Positions 17,847 through 26,125 of a stretch of 64,000 nucleotides of DNA are shown here, in pieces. Source of the DNA: Algoriphagus litoralis (GTDB lineage: Bacteria > Bacteroidota > Bacteroidia > Cytophagales > Cyclobacteriaceae); contig NZ_QGOL01000003.1 in the NCBI RefSeq assembly GCF_003259255.1, forward strand, positions 186,001-250,000. The letters run 5' to 3'. Every line of letters begins with the position of its first letter. Positions within the stretch are counted from its first letter, which is position 1. The translations under genes and the position numbers were made by a program. The notes below the pieces were generated by a model that was not told the origin of the DNA, did not search any database, and saw nothing but the letters and a program-made list of their open reading frames with translations.

Positions 17847-17943
17847 TGGGTTGGGAGATTTGCGGCTGGGTATGAAGCTGTGATTTTTTTCAATTTAGGA
17901 AAAATTGTACTTATCCGATCTCTTGATAAATCCTCCCAACTTC

Positions 17944-18963
17944 TTATCGCATGATCTGTTCCAAGCTGAGTCGCAGAATCTCTGCCATATTATTACAATG
18001 CAAAAAATCGGGATTCTTGTAATGCTTAGCTAATTCATCCCGTAATTGTTCCACATTCTGAATCGGGGCGATACGGTCTTTCTCCATAGCTTGGAGGACG
18101 TCCTCCATCTCCTTGTGTGAGGATTTAAATCTCGTAGCGATCAGTGCCCGCTCCTCTCGCTGATATTGGCGCATAGATTCCGGGGTGATGTATTTCATCC
18201 CCAATTCAATTAGGATATTATTTTCCTTGAAGTATTGTGGGAGGTAAATTGATTTTTTCCCCTCATAGGACTGCTGGTCAAAGTCAATCGCACGTATCCG
18301 ATAGTGTGTTTCCTCAAAATCCGGAGTGACGTCTACCACGAAGTTTGAGCTATGCATGTCTCCCAGAAGCCTGACAAAACAGCGCTCATTGAATTTGACA
18401 AACTCTTTGGAGAGACGGATAGGATTCAGATTAGGGTCCTCGTTCATTTGCCGCATAAACTTGTCTCCAGGAATGCCAGCGATGTGTTCCTCAATCAGGG
18501 TATTTCGATGTACAAGGTAGCTGATGCGGTTGGGTGAAAGCAGGTGCTCCAATTCGAGCCCATATACTCTAGAAGCATCTGCATTTTTGATGTAGAAATA
18601 ATCAAAGTTATCGTTGATCCGATTGACAATTCGAACTCGGAAAGGTTGGGTATTGCCGTAGATGCAGAGGTCTATTCTGTCCACATAGAGGTGGTTCATC
18701 ACACTCATATCGCCTCCAGCTTTGAGCAGGGCATAGATTTTTTTGACGTTTAGATGTATCTCTTCCCGGTCACTCTGATCATAAAAAACCGTTTCCCAAA
18801 GCGTATCCTGTTCTTTGGAATCGTAAAGTGCGATCGAACTTGTATAGCGGAGTAGTTCGTGGTAGTGAATGGGAATATCCACTTCCCGTGCATAGTCGAC
18901 CAAGTAGCTCCGGAGCCCTTCGCTGATGGAGTAAATTTGCTTTTTTCTACTGATCAAAGCCAT
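17944..18963 (-). CDS. Unknown protein with a kinase-like (APH/HipA-type) fold
   Basis: A 339-residue protein I do not recognise by name. It shows several landmarks of the protein-kinase-like fold: FYIKNAD with a candidate beta-3 lysine (Lys126), a helix glutamate (near Glu138), hinge-like LIEEHIAGIPGDKF (156-168), a catalytic-loop motif GDMHSSNFVVD (201-211) like the aminoglycoside phosphotransferase HGDxHxxN, and a metal-binding IDFDQ (226-230). I see no glycine-rich loop. A phosphotransferase or pseudokinase acting on a small molecule, lipid or protein is possible. It starts 3 bases after the DUF3817 gene. Confidence 0.6.
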   Translation of the reverse strand: MALISRKKQIYSISEGLRSYLVDYAREVDIPIHYHELLRYTSSIALYDSKEQDTLWETVFYDQSDREEIHLNVKKIYALLKAGGDMSVMNHLYVDRIDLCIYGNTQPFRVRIVNRINDNFDYFYIKNADASRVYGLELEHLLSPNRISYLVHRNTLIEEHIAGIPGDKFMRQMNEDPNLNPIRLSKEFVKFNERCFVRLLGDMHSSNFVVDVTPDFEETHYRIRAIDFDQQSYEGKKSIYLPQYFKENNILIELGMKYITPESMRQYQREERALIATRFKSSHKEMEDVLQAMEKDRIAPIQNVEQLRDELAKHYKNPDFLHCNNMAEILRLSLEQIMR

Positions 18964-18966
18964 ACC

Positions 18967-19278
18967 TCAGAGGTCTACATGCTGACTCTTTTTCAGATTT
19001 CTATCAAAAATGAATGGTCCAAACGGTAAAACAGAGGCCACCAATGCAAAGAATGTTCTTCCAAATTCCCACTTCAGCTTGCTGGCTGTAGGGAAGACTA
19101 TGTAGATATACAGGATAAACAAAACTCCGTGAACCCATCCGACATAGGTCACTGCCAATGGCTGGTCAAACATGTACTTCAGGGGCATGGCAATAAACAG
19201 CAACACCAAAAATGATATCCCTTCGATCAGGCTGATCCATTTAAATCGCTTGGCCCAGGTGGTTTGTTCTGCGTTCAT
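18967..19278 (-). CDS. DUF3817 integral membrane protein
   Basis: A 103-residue membrane protein with three helices (about residues 13-30, 40-60 and 73-92). WISLIEGISFLVLLFIAMPLKY followed by VGWVHGVLFILYIYIV is the DUF3817/YdzA pattern, including the conserved Glu in the first helix and WxHG in the second. Function is unknown. Its start overlaps the stop of the upstream gene by four bases (ATGA), and the kinase-like gene follows after 3 bases, so the three are co-translated. Confidence 0.85.
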   Translation of the reverse strand: MNAEQTTWAKRFKWISLIEGISFLVLLFIAMPLKYMFDQPLAVTYVGWVHGVLFILYIYIVFPTASKLKWEFGRTFFALVASVLPFGPFIFDRNLKKSQHVDL

Positions 19279-19811
19279 TTTTTGTTTGTCGAGAGGTTAA
19301 ATAGAATTTGAAGTGAATTCCAAAGTTTCACTTTCAGTTTTTTGTCTTCGAATATCGAACTGAGAGAATCCGCAAAAAGGTATTCCGTTTCATCTATAGC
19401 ATGAACTTCATAAGACTGATCAAACAATGCATTGACAGGATGCTTGATGACTCCAAATTTGAGTACGACATGTGCATTCAATGCTTGGAATTCCTCCATA
19501 CTGCGGTTTTCCAATCTTGCAGACGAGACCATTCCCACTTCATTCATCGAATGCCCCACGGCTTTGATCATATTGACCAGCATTTCCATCACTTCTGGAT
19601 TGAGTGTTGGTTCTTCGTGCAGGACCAAGATACCCTTGGAAAAATTCCCCCTTACGGCTATAGGATCCAGGATTGGTTCTGCTTGGACGGGTCTTGTTGG
19701 GCTAACTTCAGCCTCAGCCAACTGTCTCAAAATATCCTCCCGATCTTGTGGAATTAAATAAATCTCTTCGGTAAGCAGTGACTGAAGTTCCTCGATACTG
19801 TCATTTTCCAT
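19275..19811 (-). CDS. Unknown protein resembling DNA polymerase III psi (HolD)
   Basis: A 178-residue protein, first gene of a three-gene unit. Its layout resembles HolD: a short N-terminal segment (EELQSLLTEEIYLIP), a linker rich in Pro, then a Rossmann-like domain with KGILVLHEEPTLNPEVMEML as first strand and helix, VVLKFGVIKHPVN mid-sheet, and a last helix LKVKLWNSLQILFNL like the ALWQQI helix of psi. HolD is poorly conserved, so this is a by-eye hypothesis. A uracil-glycosylase-like fold without catalysis would also fit. Otherwise it is an uncharacterised Bacteroidota protein. Confidence 0.5.
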   Translation of the reverse strand: MENDSIEELQSLLTEEIYLIPQDREDILRQLAEAEVSPTRPVQAEPILDPIAVRGNFSKGILVLHEEPTLNPEVMEMLVNMIKAVGHSMNEVGMVSSARLENRSMEEFQALNAHVVLKFGVIKHPVNALFDQSYEVHAIDETEYLFADSLSSIFEDKKLKVKLWNSLQILFNLSTNKK

Positions 19812-19949
19812 GGGAGGAAATTGGCTAAAAATTGCCGTATGGCAAAGGAGAAGTGAGAATATTACCTGTTGATTTTTGCTAGGTAACTATACCAAATCAA
19901 CGGAAGTATGAAGGGCAAATGGAACAGGCAGCAGAGATCTCGCTGCTAT

Positions 19950-20474
19950 TTATTTGATATCCAGATTGAAAATGGACTTCAATTCCACAGCATCTTCCGG
20001 CTTCATGCGTTTGGCCAAGACCAATCTGAGTTGCCTTCTTCTCAAGGCACCTTCGTATAGATCTTTTTCCTCCTCGGATTCTGCGATAATTTCAGGGACT
20101 TCGATTGGTCTGCCATTTTGGTCCACAGCTACAAAGGTGAAAAATGCACGATGAGTCATGATTTTCTTCCGGGCAGGGATATCTTCCGCTGTCACTTCAA
20201 TGAACACCTCCATAGATGAGTTGAATGCCCGGGTCACTTGAGAGCGCAGTGTGACCACATTTCCCAAATTGATCGGCTGCTTAAACGAAATGCTATCAGC
20301 AGATGCTGTGACTACTATTCGGTTGGAATGCTTCTGTGCTGCAATCGCCGCCACGATATCCATCCAATGCATCAATCTACCTCCCATGAGGTTGTTTAGG
20401 GTGTTGGTGTCGTTGGGAAGTACCATTTCGGTCATGATGGTGACCGATTCTTTTGCCGACTTTTGCTTTGTCAT
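19950..20474 (-). CDS. Acyl-CoA thioesterase (hotdog fold)
   Basis: A 174-residue thioesterase of the YciA/ACOT group. NDTNTLNNLMGGRLMHWMDIVAAIAAQKHS is the hotdog helix with the catalytic Asn/Asp region, followed by VTASADSISFKQPINLGNVVTLRSQV. Such enzymes hydrolyse short- to medium-chain acyl-CoA. An upstream TTG would add six residues but falls inside a candidate -7 element, so the ATG at MTKQKS was chosen. Confidence 0.88.
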   Translation of the reverse strand: MTKQKSAKESVTIMTEMVLPNDTNTLNNLMGGRLMHWMDIVAAIAAQKHSNRIVVTASADSISFKQPINLGNVVTLRSQVTRAFNSSMEVFIEVTAEDIPARKKIMTHRAFFTFVAVDQNGRPIEVPEIIAESEEEKDLYEGALRRRQLRLVLAKRMKPEDAVELKSIFNLDIK

Positions 20475-20489
20475 GAAATTGAATTTTAA

Positions 20490-20497
20490 CAAAAATA
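20490..20497 (-). promoter_or_regulatory. Candidate -7 element of the thioesterase gene
   Basis: TATTTTTG on the minus strand matches TAnnTTTG perfectly, 15 bases before the start codon. No clear -33 TTTG at the right distance, so confidence is modest. Confidence 0.4.
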
Positions 20498-20618
20498 GAA
20501 ATAAAATTTGGTCAGATTAGAGACGAATTAAAATTTCAGAATTTTATTCTGAAAATAATTCCAGTCAAGCATAAGCTTTGTTATTCCGGATTTCTTCACT
20601 TCCAAAATTTCAAATTTT

Positions 20619-21275
20619 TCATTTCCAACCCTCTTTACCTAAAAGCGGAACGAATGCAAAACCATCAAATTCTTCTCGAATTATGTCCTTTGCAGACTTT
20701 TTGGTGATTTTCACCATGGCTTGGCGCTTGCGGTCCCCTACGGGAATCACCAATATTCCTCCGATTTTGAGCTGCTGAATAAGAGCTTCTGGGACTACTG
20801 GCGCTCCTGCCGTGACGATGATTTTGTCATAGGGTGCATGCTGGGGTAGCCCGCCTGTACCGTCGCCGTAGAATAAATGCAATTCTACTCCGAGTCGCTT
20901 CAAAAAACGTTGGGTGTTTTCAAAGAGCTTTTTTTGATACTCAATCGTGAATACCTCCGCTCCCAAAAGGTGTAAAATCGTTCCTTGGTATCCAGATCCT
21001 GTTCCGATTTCGAGTACTTTTTCACCAGATTTGATATCCAAAAGCTCAGTCTGAAATGCAACCGTGTAGGGTTGTGAAATAGTCTGACCCTCGCCAATCG
21101 GAAACGCTTTGTCCTCGTAGGCATGGGAAATGAGTGCAGAATCAAAGAAAAAATGACGGGGCAGGTTATTGATGGCTTCAAGTACCCGTTCGCTTTTGAT
21201 ACCTTTTGCCCGGAGCTCAGCGACTAAGGCGCGGCGCTTTCCTTTGTGCAGGTAGGTATCTTCAAGTTTTAGCAT
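20619..21275 (-). CDS. pcm: Protein-L-isoaspartate O-methyltransferase
   Basis: A 218-residue SAM-dependent methyltransferase. FPIGEGQTISQPYTVAFQTELL is the Pcm signature that binds the isoaspartyl peptide, and GEKVLEIGTGSGYQGTILHLLG is motif I for SAM. It repairs isomerised aspartate residues in aged proteins. It starts close to the divergent riboflavin synthase gene and may belong to its own unit; the thioesterase gene follows 144 bases downstream. Confidence 0.95.
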   Translation of the reverse strand: MLKLEDTYLHKGKRRALVAELRAKGIKSERVLEAINNLPRHFFFDSALISHAYEDKAFPIGEGQTISQPYTVAFQTELLDIKSGEKVLEIGTGSGYQGTILHLLGAEVFTIEYQKKLFENTQRFLKRLGVELHLFYGDGTGGLPQHAPYDKIIVTAGAPVVPEALIQQLKIGGILVIPVGDRKRQAMVKITKKSAKDIIREEFDGFAFVPLLGKEGWK

Positions 21276-21382
21276 GTTGGGAAGGTTTGGTGGTCGAAGT
21301 TAAATGAATATTTGCCTTACTTTGAACCGGAATTGGCATTTTTTGCTTATTCCTTTGATCCATTGAAGTTTAATTTTACGTC

Positions 21383-21970
21383 ATGTTTACAGGAATAATT
21401 GAGTCGTTCGGTACGATCGAAAAAATAACCCAAGAGGGCAGCAATGTACATTTTGATCTGAGTTCGAATATTGCCTCTGAGCTCAAAGTAGATCAATCCC
21501 TTGCTCATGATGGTGTATGCTTGACTGTGGTTCAAGTCATACCGGAGAGCTATCGAGTCACTGCCATAGCTGAGACGATTGAGAAGACTAACCTTTCAGG
21601 CTGGAAAGAAGGGAAGAAGGTGAACCTAGAGCGATGTATGCCTGCAAATGGAAGGTTTGACGGACATATCGTACAGGGCCATGTAGATCAAGTGGGTGTA
21701 GTCAAGTCAATTTCGGATCAAAATGGATCTTGGGTTTTCGATTTTGAATTTGATCAAGCCACAGGAAATGTGACTGTCGAAAAGGGTTCAATTACTATCA
21801 ATGGCACAAGCCTGACCTGTTTCAATTCCGCACCGGGACGATTCTCTGTGGCAATTATTCCTTATACCTACGAACATACCAATTTTCACCAGCTTCAGGT
21901 AGGCGATTTGGTTAATCTTGAATTTGATATTGTGGGAAAATACATCGCCAGAATGATTAAAGGCTACTAA
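21383..21970 (+). CDS. ribE: Riboflavin synthase, alpha subunit
   Basis: A 195-residue protein with two lumazine-binding repeats. MFTGIIESFG is the invariant N-terminus and catalytic region; repeat 1 has DGVCLTVV and repeat 2 has the matching GTSLTCFN. FDGHIVQGHVDQVGVV links the two. It dismutates two 6,7-dimethyl-8-ribityllumazine molecules to riboflavin. Other rib genes are not in the window. Confidence 0.96.
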   Translation: MFTGIIESFGTIEKITQEGSNVHFDLSSNIASELKVDQSLAHDGVCLTVVQVIPESYRVTAIAETIEKTNLSGWKEGKKVNLERCMPANGRFDGHIVQGHVDQVGVVKSISDQNGSWVFDFEFDQATGNVTVEKGSITINGTSLTCFNSAPGRFSVAIIPYTYEHTNFHQLQVGDLVNLEFDIVGKYIARMIKGY

Positions 21971-22003
21971 ACCGCTGATTTCCATATTTTTCTTGTGAAA
22001 ATC

Positions 22004-23098
22004 TTATTCAGGATAGTGTTTGTTTAGGAGATAAAGATAGGGCTGAAGCGCATGGTGCTTGAATACTTTTTCTTTCTCGTCGGGATAAATCCGGTAGTAC
22101 TCTGCGTCCGGATATAGTATAACGAAGGCGCCTGCTCTGGTGAAATGGTTGCTGTCAAAAAAGTCAGGACTTTGGTAGGCAGGTAATGTTTTAACGACCT
22201 CTTTACCTGCATAATAGCCCAAGTATTTTTGGAACTTTTTTTTGGCTTTTTGGGTCGGGTGGTCGAGGTTATTGTAGGCTTTTTTGAAGATCAGATTTTT
22301 GGGAAACTTCTGTTTTTTGATGAAACCCTTTGCGTCAGAAAAGGGATTGGTCACATTGAAATCATTAACTGTCTGCACTGAAAATGGAGTTTCTGGAACC
22401 CAATCGGCAGCGTTAACAACATTGAAAGCCCAGCCACCCCGGGTGACAAATTCGTAATGGTAGCTAAAATAGAGATTGCCAGGTTTGGGTGCGGCACTTG
22501 CATAGGTTTTGATCCGAATCGGCTCACCCCATCTGCCGGAATCATTTAAATGGTATAAATGCGCAGTCATCAGGTAGGAAATTGCGCCTCCCTGACTGTG
22601 TCCTGAGACTACGAAATCCCGATACCCGGCTGCATACAGGGAGTCAATTTTGGGGACCATAGTTTCCGCAAGAGCTCCTGTAGACAGCGTCCAGCCTACA
22701 TGAACTGCCGCTTTGGGATCATCGCTGAATTGATATTCGAACATGTATTCTTCTTTGATTTTCATTTTTCCCTGAGCAGGAATCAATGCTGAATAGAAAT
22801 TAGCTAGCCATGAGGTGGGATTGTTAGCAGTTCCACGGATGGTCAGCCAAGCTATTTTTTGAGTCTGATCTATCCACAGGTACCACTTGTTTTCAAGGCC
22901 GACCAAGGGAGACTCATAGACGCGCTTCAGCCTAGCATTCTGGGGAATTCCTTTAATGAATGCTGTATCCTGTACACTTCCTGCTGTGATTCCCAAAAAA
23001 TCCCTGTACTCACTTGGAGAAAAGCCCGGAGTAAGCTGGGCATAATTCACCCGCACCACTATAAAAAACAGTAGGAGAATGATAGCACCTCTTTTCAT
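22004..23098 (-). CDS. Exported class 3-type lipase family protein
   Basis: A 364-residue protein with a signal peptide (cleavage near VNYA-Q, residue 20). The alpha/beta-hydrolase core shows AWLTIRGT (oxyanion region, residues 83-90) and the nucleophile elbow VVSGHSQGGAIS with Ser168, the pattern of the fungal/class 3 lipase family. ASAAPKPGNLYFSYHYEF gives the typical Asp-region loop. It likely hydrolyses lipid or ester substrates outside the cytoplasm. It converges on ribE with a 33-base gap and no clear terminator. Confidence 0.88.
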   Translation of the reverse strand: MKRGAIILLLFFIVVRVNYAQLTPGFSPSEYRDFLGITAGSVQDTAFIKGIPQNARLKRVYESPLVGLENKWYLWIDQTQKIAWLTIRGTANNPTSWLANFYSALIPAQGKMKIKEEYMFEYQFSDDPKAAVHVGWTLSTGALAETMVPKIDSLYAAGYRDFVVSGHSQGGAISYLMTAHLYHLNDSGRWGEPIRIKTYASAAPKPGNLYFSYHYEFVTRGGWAFNVVNAADWVPETPFSVQTVNDFNVTNPFSDAKGFIKKQKFPKNLIFKKAYNNLDHPTQKAKKKFQKYLGYYAGKEVVKTLPAYQSPDFFDSNHFTRAGAFVILYPDAEYYRIYPDEKEKVFKHHALQPYLYLLNKHYPE

Positions 23099-23147
23099 AG
23101 TCTTGATTAAATGTGGTCAGGAGTGCACAGCGAATTTGAGAAAAAAC

Positions 23148-24245
23148 TTATTGATTAAGCGATATCGATTTCTCAGTCGGGTCTTTTACTAGCCTAAATC
23201 CCACATTCGAAGTTCCGGAGTCATAGGCTGTTCCCTGGCGGGCAGATGGACGATAGTTGACACAATAATTGGCAGCGCAGAGATAAGAGCCGCCTTTCAT
23301 GACTCGCTCCATTGCGTAGGGATTGTCAGGATTGTAGCAAGGATTCATTCCCGCGTCGAGTTTTGGAGCTTGTCCTGCTAGCCTGGCATACTTCAATGCA
23401 TCATACCAGTCTGCAGTCAGTTCCCAGACATTTCCGATCATATCATAGAGACCAAAAGAATTTGGGGCGAAAGTGCCCACTGGTGCAGTGCCTAAGTAAC
23501 CGTCCGTACCTTCATTTTGGTGTGGGAATACCCCTTGAAAAGTATTAGCCAGATATTGTCCGTTTGGCGTGAGCTCATCTCCCCAAGCGAATCGTTTTCC
23601 ATTCATGCCACCACGTGCAGCAAACTCCCACTCAAACTCAGTCGGAAGTCTTTTTCCAACCCATTTGGCATAGGATTCCGCATCTTCGAAAGCGATATGT
23701 ACCACCGGATGGTTTTCTTTTCCTTCAATGGAGCTTCCCGGTCCCTCTGGATGCTTCCAGTTGGCTCCATCAACCCATTTCCACCAAAGGGAAATGTCGT
23801 CGGTCGGTACAGGATAGGGTAAAGGGGAAAAGACCATCGATCCGGGGACTAAGATTGAATCATCTGGTTTTGGCGTATCTGGAGGTAGTTGTTTTTTGAG
23901 TTCCTCCCAATCAGGTTTTCGTTCGGCCACAGTGACGTAACCTGTCGACTCGACGAAAGCTGCAAACTCTCCGTTGGTCACTTCATGGGTATCGATCCAA
24001 TATCCTTTAACTTCTACCTCTACAGCGGGTTTTTCGGCTTGATAGGCATCTGCTTCATTGGTGCCCATAGTGAATTTCCCTCCTGGTATCCAGATCATTC
24101 CTGGTTCTTTAATGGGTGGTTCAGGATTCGAAAATGTAATCTGCGCGGAATCTTCCTGATTTTCTTTTTTGGATTCTTTAGATGAATCGCATGAAGAGAT
24201 AAAAAATGAAACGATAAGGAGAAACTGAATCAGTGGGTTTTTCAT
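23148..24245 (-). CDS. FGE/SUMF1-family lipoprotein with both catalytic cysteines
   Basis: A 365-residue lipoprotein (lipobox Cys19 in FISSCDSS) consisting of one formylglycine-generating-enzyme domain: MIWIPGGKFTMGTNE at the start, HEVTNGEFAAFVESTGYVT, RLPTEFEWEFAARGG, LYDMIGNVWELTADWY and the C-terminal GGSYLCAANYCVNYRPSARQG. Cys323 and Cys328 align with the copper-binding pair of active FGE, so it may be an active sulfatase-activating enzyme outside the cytoplasm. No sulfatase gene is in the window. An upstream TTG adds six residues; the ATG at MKNP was preferred. Confidence 0.87.
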   Translation of the reverse strand: MKNPLIQFLLIVSFFISSCDSSKESKKENQEDSAQITFSNPEPPIKEPGMIWIPGGKFTMGTNEADAYQAEKPAVEVEVKGYWIDTHEVTNGEFAAFVESTGYVTVAERKPDWEELKKQLPPDTPKPDDSILVPGSMVFSPLPYPVPTDDISLWWKWVDGANWKHPEGPGSSIEGKENHPVVHIAFEDAESYAKWVGKRLPTEFEWEFAARGGMNGKRFAWGDELTPNGQYLANTFQGVFPHQNEGTDGYLGTAPVGTFAPNSFGLYDMIGNVWELTADWYDALKYARLAGQAPKLDAGMNPCYNPDNPYAMERVMKGGSYLCAANYCVNYRPSARQGTAYDSGTSNVGFRLVKDPTEKSISLNQ

Positions 24246-24282
24246 TTTGCCAAGATAATTCAAATAGTACTTTTCCTAAAAC

Positions 24283-25308
24283 TTAACTGCCGATATTGAT
24301 ATTGAGGTCAATTTTAGAAAGCTTCAACTCTACTTTTTTCCTCAATTTATTAAAGAACTGTTTTCGCTCTTTTTCTCCGGTTTCACTGATCAAAGTAGAC
24401 CTTTTCATGAGGTTTTCCAGATTTCTGAACATCGACTCATTAAATTTTTGATCGGTAGATCCGATGAAATACATGACGCTGTGGTTGAGATAGGTGATTT
24501 TGGTGTCACCCAATTCTGCCATGAAGGTATTGTCACCCAACACGATTTCATTCAGGTACATCTTGTATTCTACACTGTCGGGAGAGGGAGGTTGGCCCAA
24601 AATTGACTTTTTGCCTGTTTCGGCCATTTTCTCGAGATGATCGATGACTTCGAAGACACAGTGGTACAGGGCGACCGTATCTTCAGTGTTTTTGATCAGT
24701 CCCATCTCGTGATAGACTTCAATTTGCCGAAGAGTCGTAGTCAAGCTTTCCTCATTCCAGATTTCGGAGGTAGGTACCCTGTTGTAGACCTTAAGAGTTT
24801 TCTGGGTGATTTCCCTGTATTTTTCAAAGTGGTTGTCGGCGATTGAAAATTTGACTGACTGGAGATTTTCGAATAAAAGAATGGATTTCATCCAAAAGAA
24901 AAACTTAAATCCAGCCAATGCAGGATGGTAATAGTGATGAAATGGGGGCATATCCTTGACCAAAAAATACACATGCTTGTGACTGAAACTATTGACGAGA
25001 TTCAACTGTGCCAGGACATCTTCCATCCACTCCATAAAACTGTCCTCGTGATAGGAGTTGGTTTTGCCCTGAAAAAGAATCGAGTTTGAATTCAGACTGA
25101 AAAACTTGTCCAAGGAGACATTAAATCGCTGACACAAGATTCGTAACTCCTCAAAATCAAGGAGTTTTTCTCCGCGAATCCTCCTGTAGGCACTATCCAA
25201 ACTGACATTTAGCGTTTCCGCTACTTCATCCACCAGAGAAGAATAGGACGGTATGGTGGATTTTAGACTGTTGAAAAACAGTGCTTGAATCGACGAGGAT
25301 AAGGTCAT
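24283..25308 (-). CDS. XRE-type HTH regulator with a long C-terminal domain
   Basis: A 341-residue protein. Residues 22-70 form an XRE-like helix-turn-helix (YSSLVDEVAETLNVSLDSAYRRIRGEKLLDFEEL is the binding unit, followed by LCQRFNVSLDKFF). The remaining 270 residues are mostly helical with no recognised domain. Such HTH plus long-helical proteins are common, uncharacterised regulators in Cytophagales. A TTG 23 codons upstream would add a poorly convincing N-terminus, so the ATG was chosen. Target genes are unknown; the ferritin gene is upstream on the same strand. Confidence 0.72.
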   Translation of the reverse strand: MTLSSSIQALFFNSLKSTIPSYSSLVDEVAETLNVSLDSAYRRIRGEKLLDFEELRILCQRFNVSLDKFFSLNSNSILFQGKTNSYHEDSFMEWMEDVLAQLNLVNSFSHKHVYFLVKDMPPFHHYYHPALAGFKFFFWMKSILLFENLQSVKFSIADNHFEKYREITQKTLKVYNRVPTSEIWNEESLTTTLRQIEVYHEMGLIKNTEDTVALYHCVFEVIDHLEKMAETGKKSILGQPPSPDSVEYKMYLNEIVLGDNTFMAELGDTKITYLNHSVMYFIGSTDQKFNESMFRNLENLMKRSTLISETGEKERKQFFNKLRKKVELKLSKIDLNINIGS

Positions 25309-25443
25309 TTTGCCGAGAAGAGTTTGGTCAATTGATAAGGGTATATCCAAAGTAATGAATGACGGAGATTTAATCAATGAACAATGGTTTTTTCAGTGAA
25401 ACAGAGCAGATATGAAAGGTTTTATGAACAACCAAGGCAAAAA

Positions 25444-25465
25444 AAAAGCGGCATTGGCCGCTTTT
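25444..25465 (-). terminator. Terminator of the ferritin gene
   Basis: A perfect 9-bp stem (aaaagcggc / gccgctttt) with a 4-base loop and a T-run on the minus strand, 19 bases after the ferritin stop codon. Confidence 0.85.
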
Positions 25466-25483
25466 CGTGTTTGAATTAATTTT

Positions 25484-26026
25484 CTATGCTCCACCTTCTG
25501 CTGCTGCATGAAGCTTACCCAGCTCTTGATCAATTGTCCAGAGTCCAATTCCCTCCTCACCAATGATTTCAAAGAGTTCAAGTGCACGTCTTGACATGGT
25601 TTCTTCTTCTCGTTGCTCGGTTACATACCATTGCATAAAACTGAATGTAGCGAAATCCTTTACTGAAAAGGCATGGTCTACAATGTTGTTGATGGATTTG
25701 GTAACCTTGATTTCATGTTCAAGAATCAATTCAAATACCTCCCGTAAGGAATTGAAATTGTGACGGATACCCGTGATTTCAGGTTGAATGGCATGTCCTC
25801 CGGCCTCATTGATGTACTGGAAGATTTTCATCATGTGCATTCGCTCCTCATCCGCATGGGTATAGAGGTATTGGGCAGCATTAGCGTAGCCCATCATGTG
25901 ACACCAAGAAGCCATGGATAGGTAGTATGCTGAGGATTTTCCCTCCATTTCTACTTGCTTATTGAGTAGGGCCTCGGTGTCGTGTAGCAGAGATCGCTGC
26001 AGCGTGACTATTTCTTTCTGTTTCAT
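25484..26026 (-). CDS. ftnA: Non-heme ferritin
   Basis: A 180-residue four-helix ferritin. Ferroxidase ligands are visible in KQVEMEGKSSAYYLSMASW (first helix Glu), YTHADEERMHMMKIF (second helix Glu/His, the EExxH pattern) and EQREEETMSR (fourth helix). It stores iron as a 24-mer. The C-terminal HAAAEGGA tail is slightly long. The terminator follows directly. Confidence 0.95.
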   Translation of the reverse strand: MKQKEIVTLQRSLLHDTEALLNKQVEMEGKSSAYYLSMASWCHMMGYANAAQYLYTHADEERMHMMKIFQYINEAGGHAIQPEITGIRHNFNSLREVFELILEHEIKVTKSINNIVDHAFSVKDFATFSFMQWYVTEQREEETMSRRALELFEIIGEEGIGLWTIDQELGKLHAAAEGGA

Positions 26027-26125
26027 ATGTTGAGTTGTTACCTGTATAAACTTAACTAATTCAGTTTTTATAAGTTCCTTGAAAAAGAGGAGATCTGAAA
26101 ATTTAGAATTGGTTTAATTTAGCTA

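Noticed and set aside
23148..24245. The FGE-like lipoprotein as GldJ
   Set aside because: It has both catalytic cysteines and no gliding or type IX secretion neighbours, and is shorter than GldJ.
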